This document shows, one piece after another, positions 63,661 to 64,000 of a stretch of DNA of 64,000 nt; within the stretch, counting starts at the first letter, position 1, and every line of letters starts with the position of its first letter. The notes under the pieces are model-generated. The model was given only the letters and a program-made list of their open reading frames with translations, did no database searches and had not been told where the DNA came from. This DNA comes from Dyadobacter sp. CY312 (GTDB lineage: Bacteria; Bacteroidota; Bacteroidia; Cytophagales; Spirosomataceae). The stretch lies in NCBI RefSeq assembly GCF_021390535.1, contig NZ_JAJUXG010000003.1:1-64000 (forward strand), written 5' to 3'. Made by a program: the position numbers and the translations under genes.

Positions 63661-64000
63661 TTAGAATGTCACGTTAATACCGAAAGTGTAAGAACGGCTG
63701 CGCGGGAACGACGAGTAATCCACACCCGGCGTAAGTCCCTGGTATCCGGAACTGCGTGATGTACTCACCTCAGGGTCGTATCCTGTGTATTTGCTAAAAA
63801 GGTGAAGGTTGTTACCGGTCACGTAAATCCTGAACTGAGACATTTTAAGCTTTGAGATCAGTTCTTTCGGGAAAGAGTATCCAAGGTTCAGGTTGTTGAG
63901 ACGGATAAATGAACCATCTTCGACTGCCCAGGAGTGGATCACTGTTTGAGCATCGCCCAAGCCATGCGGAGACCAGATGTTTTTGCCCTGATTCATTTGC
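63661..64000 (-). CDS. SusC/RagA-family transporter, C-terminal end only
   Basis: The last 113 codons or so of a SusC-like outer-membrane protein; the rest lies beyond the window end. The C-terminal strands read as usual for the family (LNNLNLGYSFPKELISKLKM; FRIYVTGNNLHLFSKYTGYD; SRSYTFGINVTF at the end). It forms a pair with the SusD gene that starts 14 bases downstream. Confidence 0.95.
   Translation of the reverse strand, partial: QMNQGKNIWSPHGLGDAQTVIHSWAVEDGSFIRLNNLNLGYSFPKELISKLKMSQFRIYVTGNNLHLFSKYTGYDPEVSTSRSSGYQGLTPGVDYSSFPRSRSYTFGINVTF

Overview
The window reads as a chromosomal segment of a Bacteroidota bacterium. Three SusC/SusD pairs, a FecR anti-sigma factor with an ECF sigma factor, Bacteroidota-style lipoproteins (SC followed by polar residues), DUF3823 and DUF4957-type proteins, and TAnnTTTG promoter elements support this. 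The gene complement and moderate GC suggest the Cytophagales (a Dyadobacter or Spirosoma relative); the genus is an inference, not something the sequence proves.

Layout. 1-5.1 kb (mostly minus strand): a tRNA-Arg(CCG) cut by the window edge, a Nudix hydrolase, a small outer-membrane-type protein, glycogen branching enzyme and an exported M19 dipeptidase. 5.2-13.6 kb (plus): ECF sigma factor, FecR, a SusC with an STN signalling domain, SusD and a BNR_4 lipoprotein, a self-sensing glycan uptake locus. 13.9-23.6 kb: housekeeping and accessory genes (HAD phosphatase, chloramphenicol-acetyltransferase-like enzyme, AraC regulators, VOC protein, methionine aminopeptidase, metallo-beta-lactamase-fold hydrolase, S9 peptidase, siderophore-interacting protein). 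23.6-30.2 kb: M1 aminopeptidase, phytase-like esterase and a second S9 peptidase, suggesting strong peptide scavenging. 30.2-32.1 kb: two related repeat arrays flank a NYN-LOTUS protein and a YjbQ protein. 32.1-36.1 kb: a phosphate-selective-type porin, an IS110-family element with a frameshifted transposase, and an interspersed repeat. 36.3-39.9 kb: ZIP transporter, SDR, a Crp/Fnr regulator and an NADP-binding oxidoreductase; the last two share a matching upstream FNR-type palindrome.

40.1-54.1 kb is the most coherent block. It is a single minus-strand series of SusC, SusD, DUF3823, two GH39 paralogues, a rhamnonate-dehydratase-like enolase, an SDR, an FAH-family (AraD1/LRA6-like) enzyme and an ExuT-type MFS transporter. 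A plausible reading is that a glycan is bound and imported, cut by GH39 enzymes, and a released deoxy-sugar or aldonic acid is degraded by dehydratase, dehydrogenase and diketo-acid hydrolase to central metabolites. 54.9-60 kb holds an XRE-cupin regulator, an AraC regulator divergent from a quinone-oxidoreductase/flavodoxin-fold reductase pair, a Crp/Fnr remnant, an SMR efflux protein and a methyltransferase. 60.1-64 kb is the end of a third glycan locus (SusC cut by the window edge, SusD, DUF4957/5123-like beta-helix lipoprotein) of a type known from pectin utilisation loci.

No CRISPR array, prophage or clear defence island was seen. The most original signals are the paired FNR-type promoters, the candidate structured RNA and A9 frameshift in the IS110 element, the flanking composite repeat arrays, and the GH39/rhamnonate-like operon.
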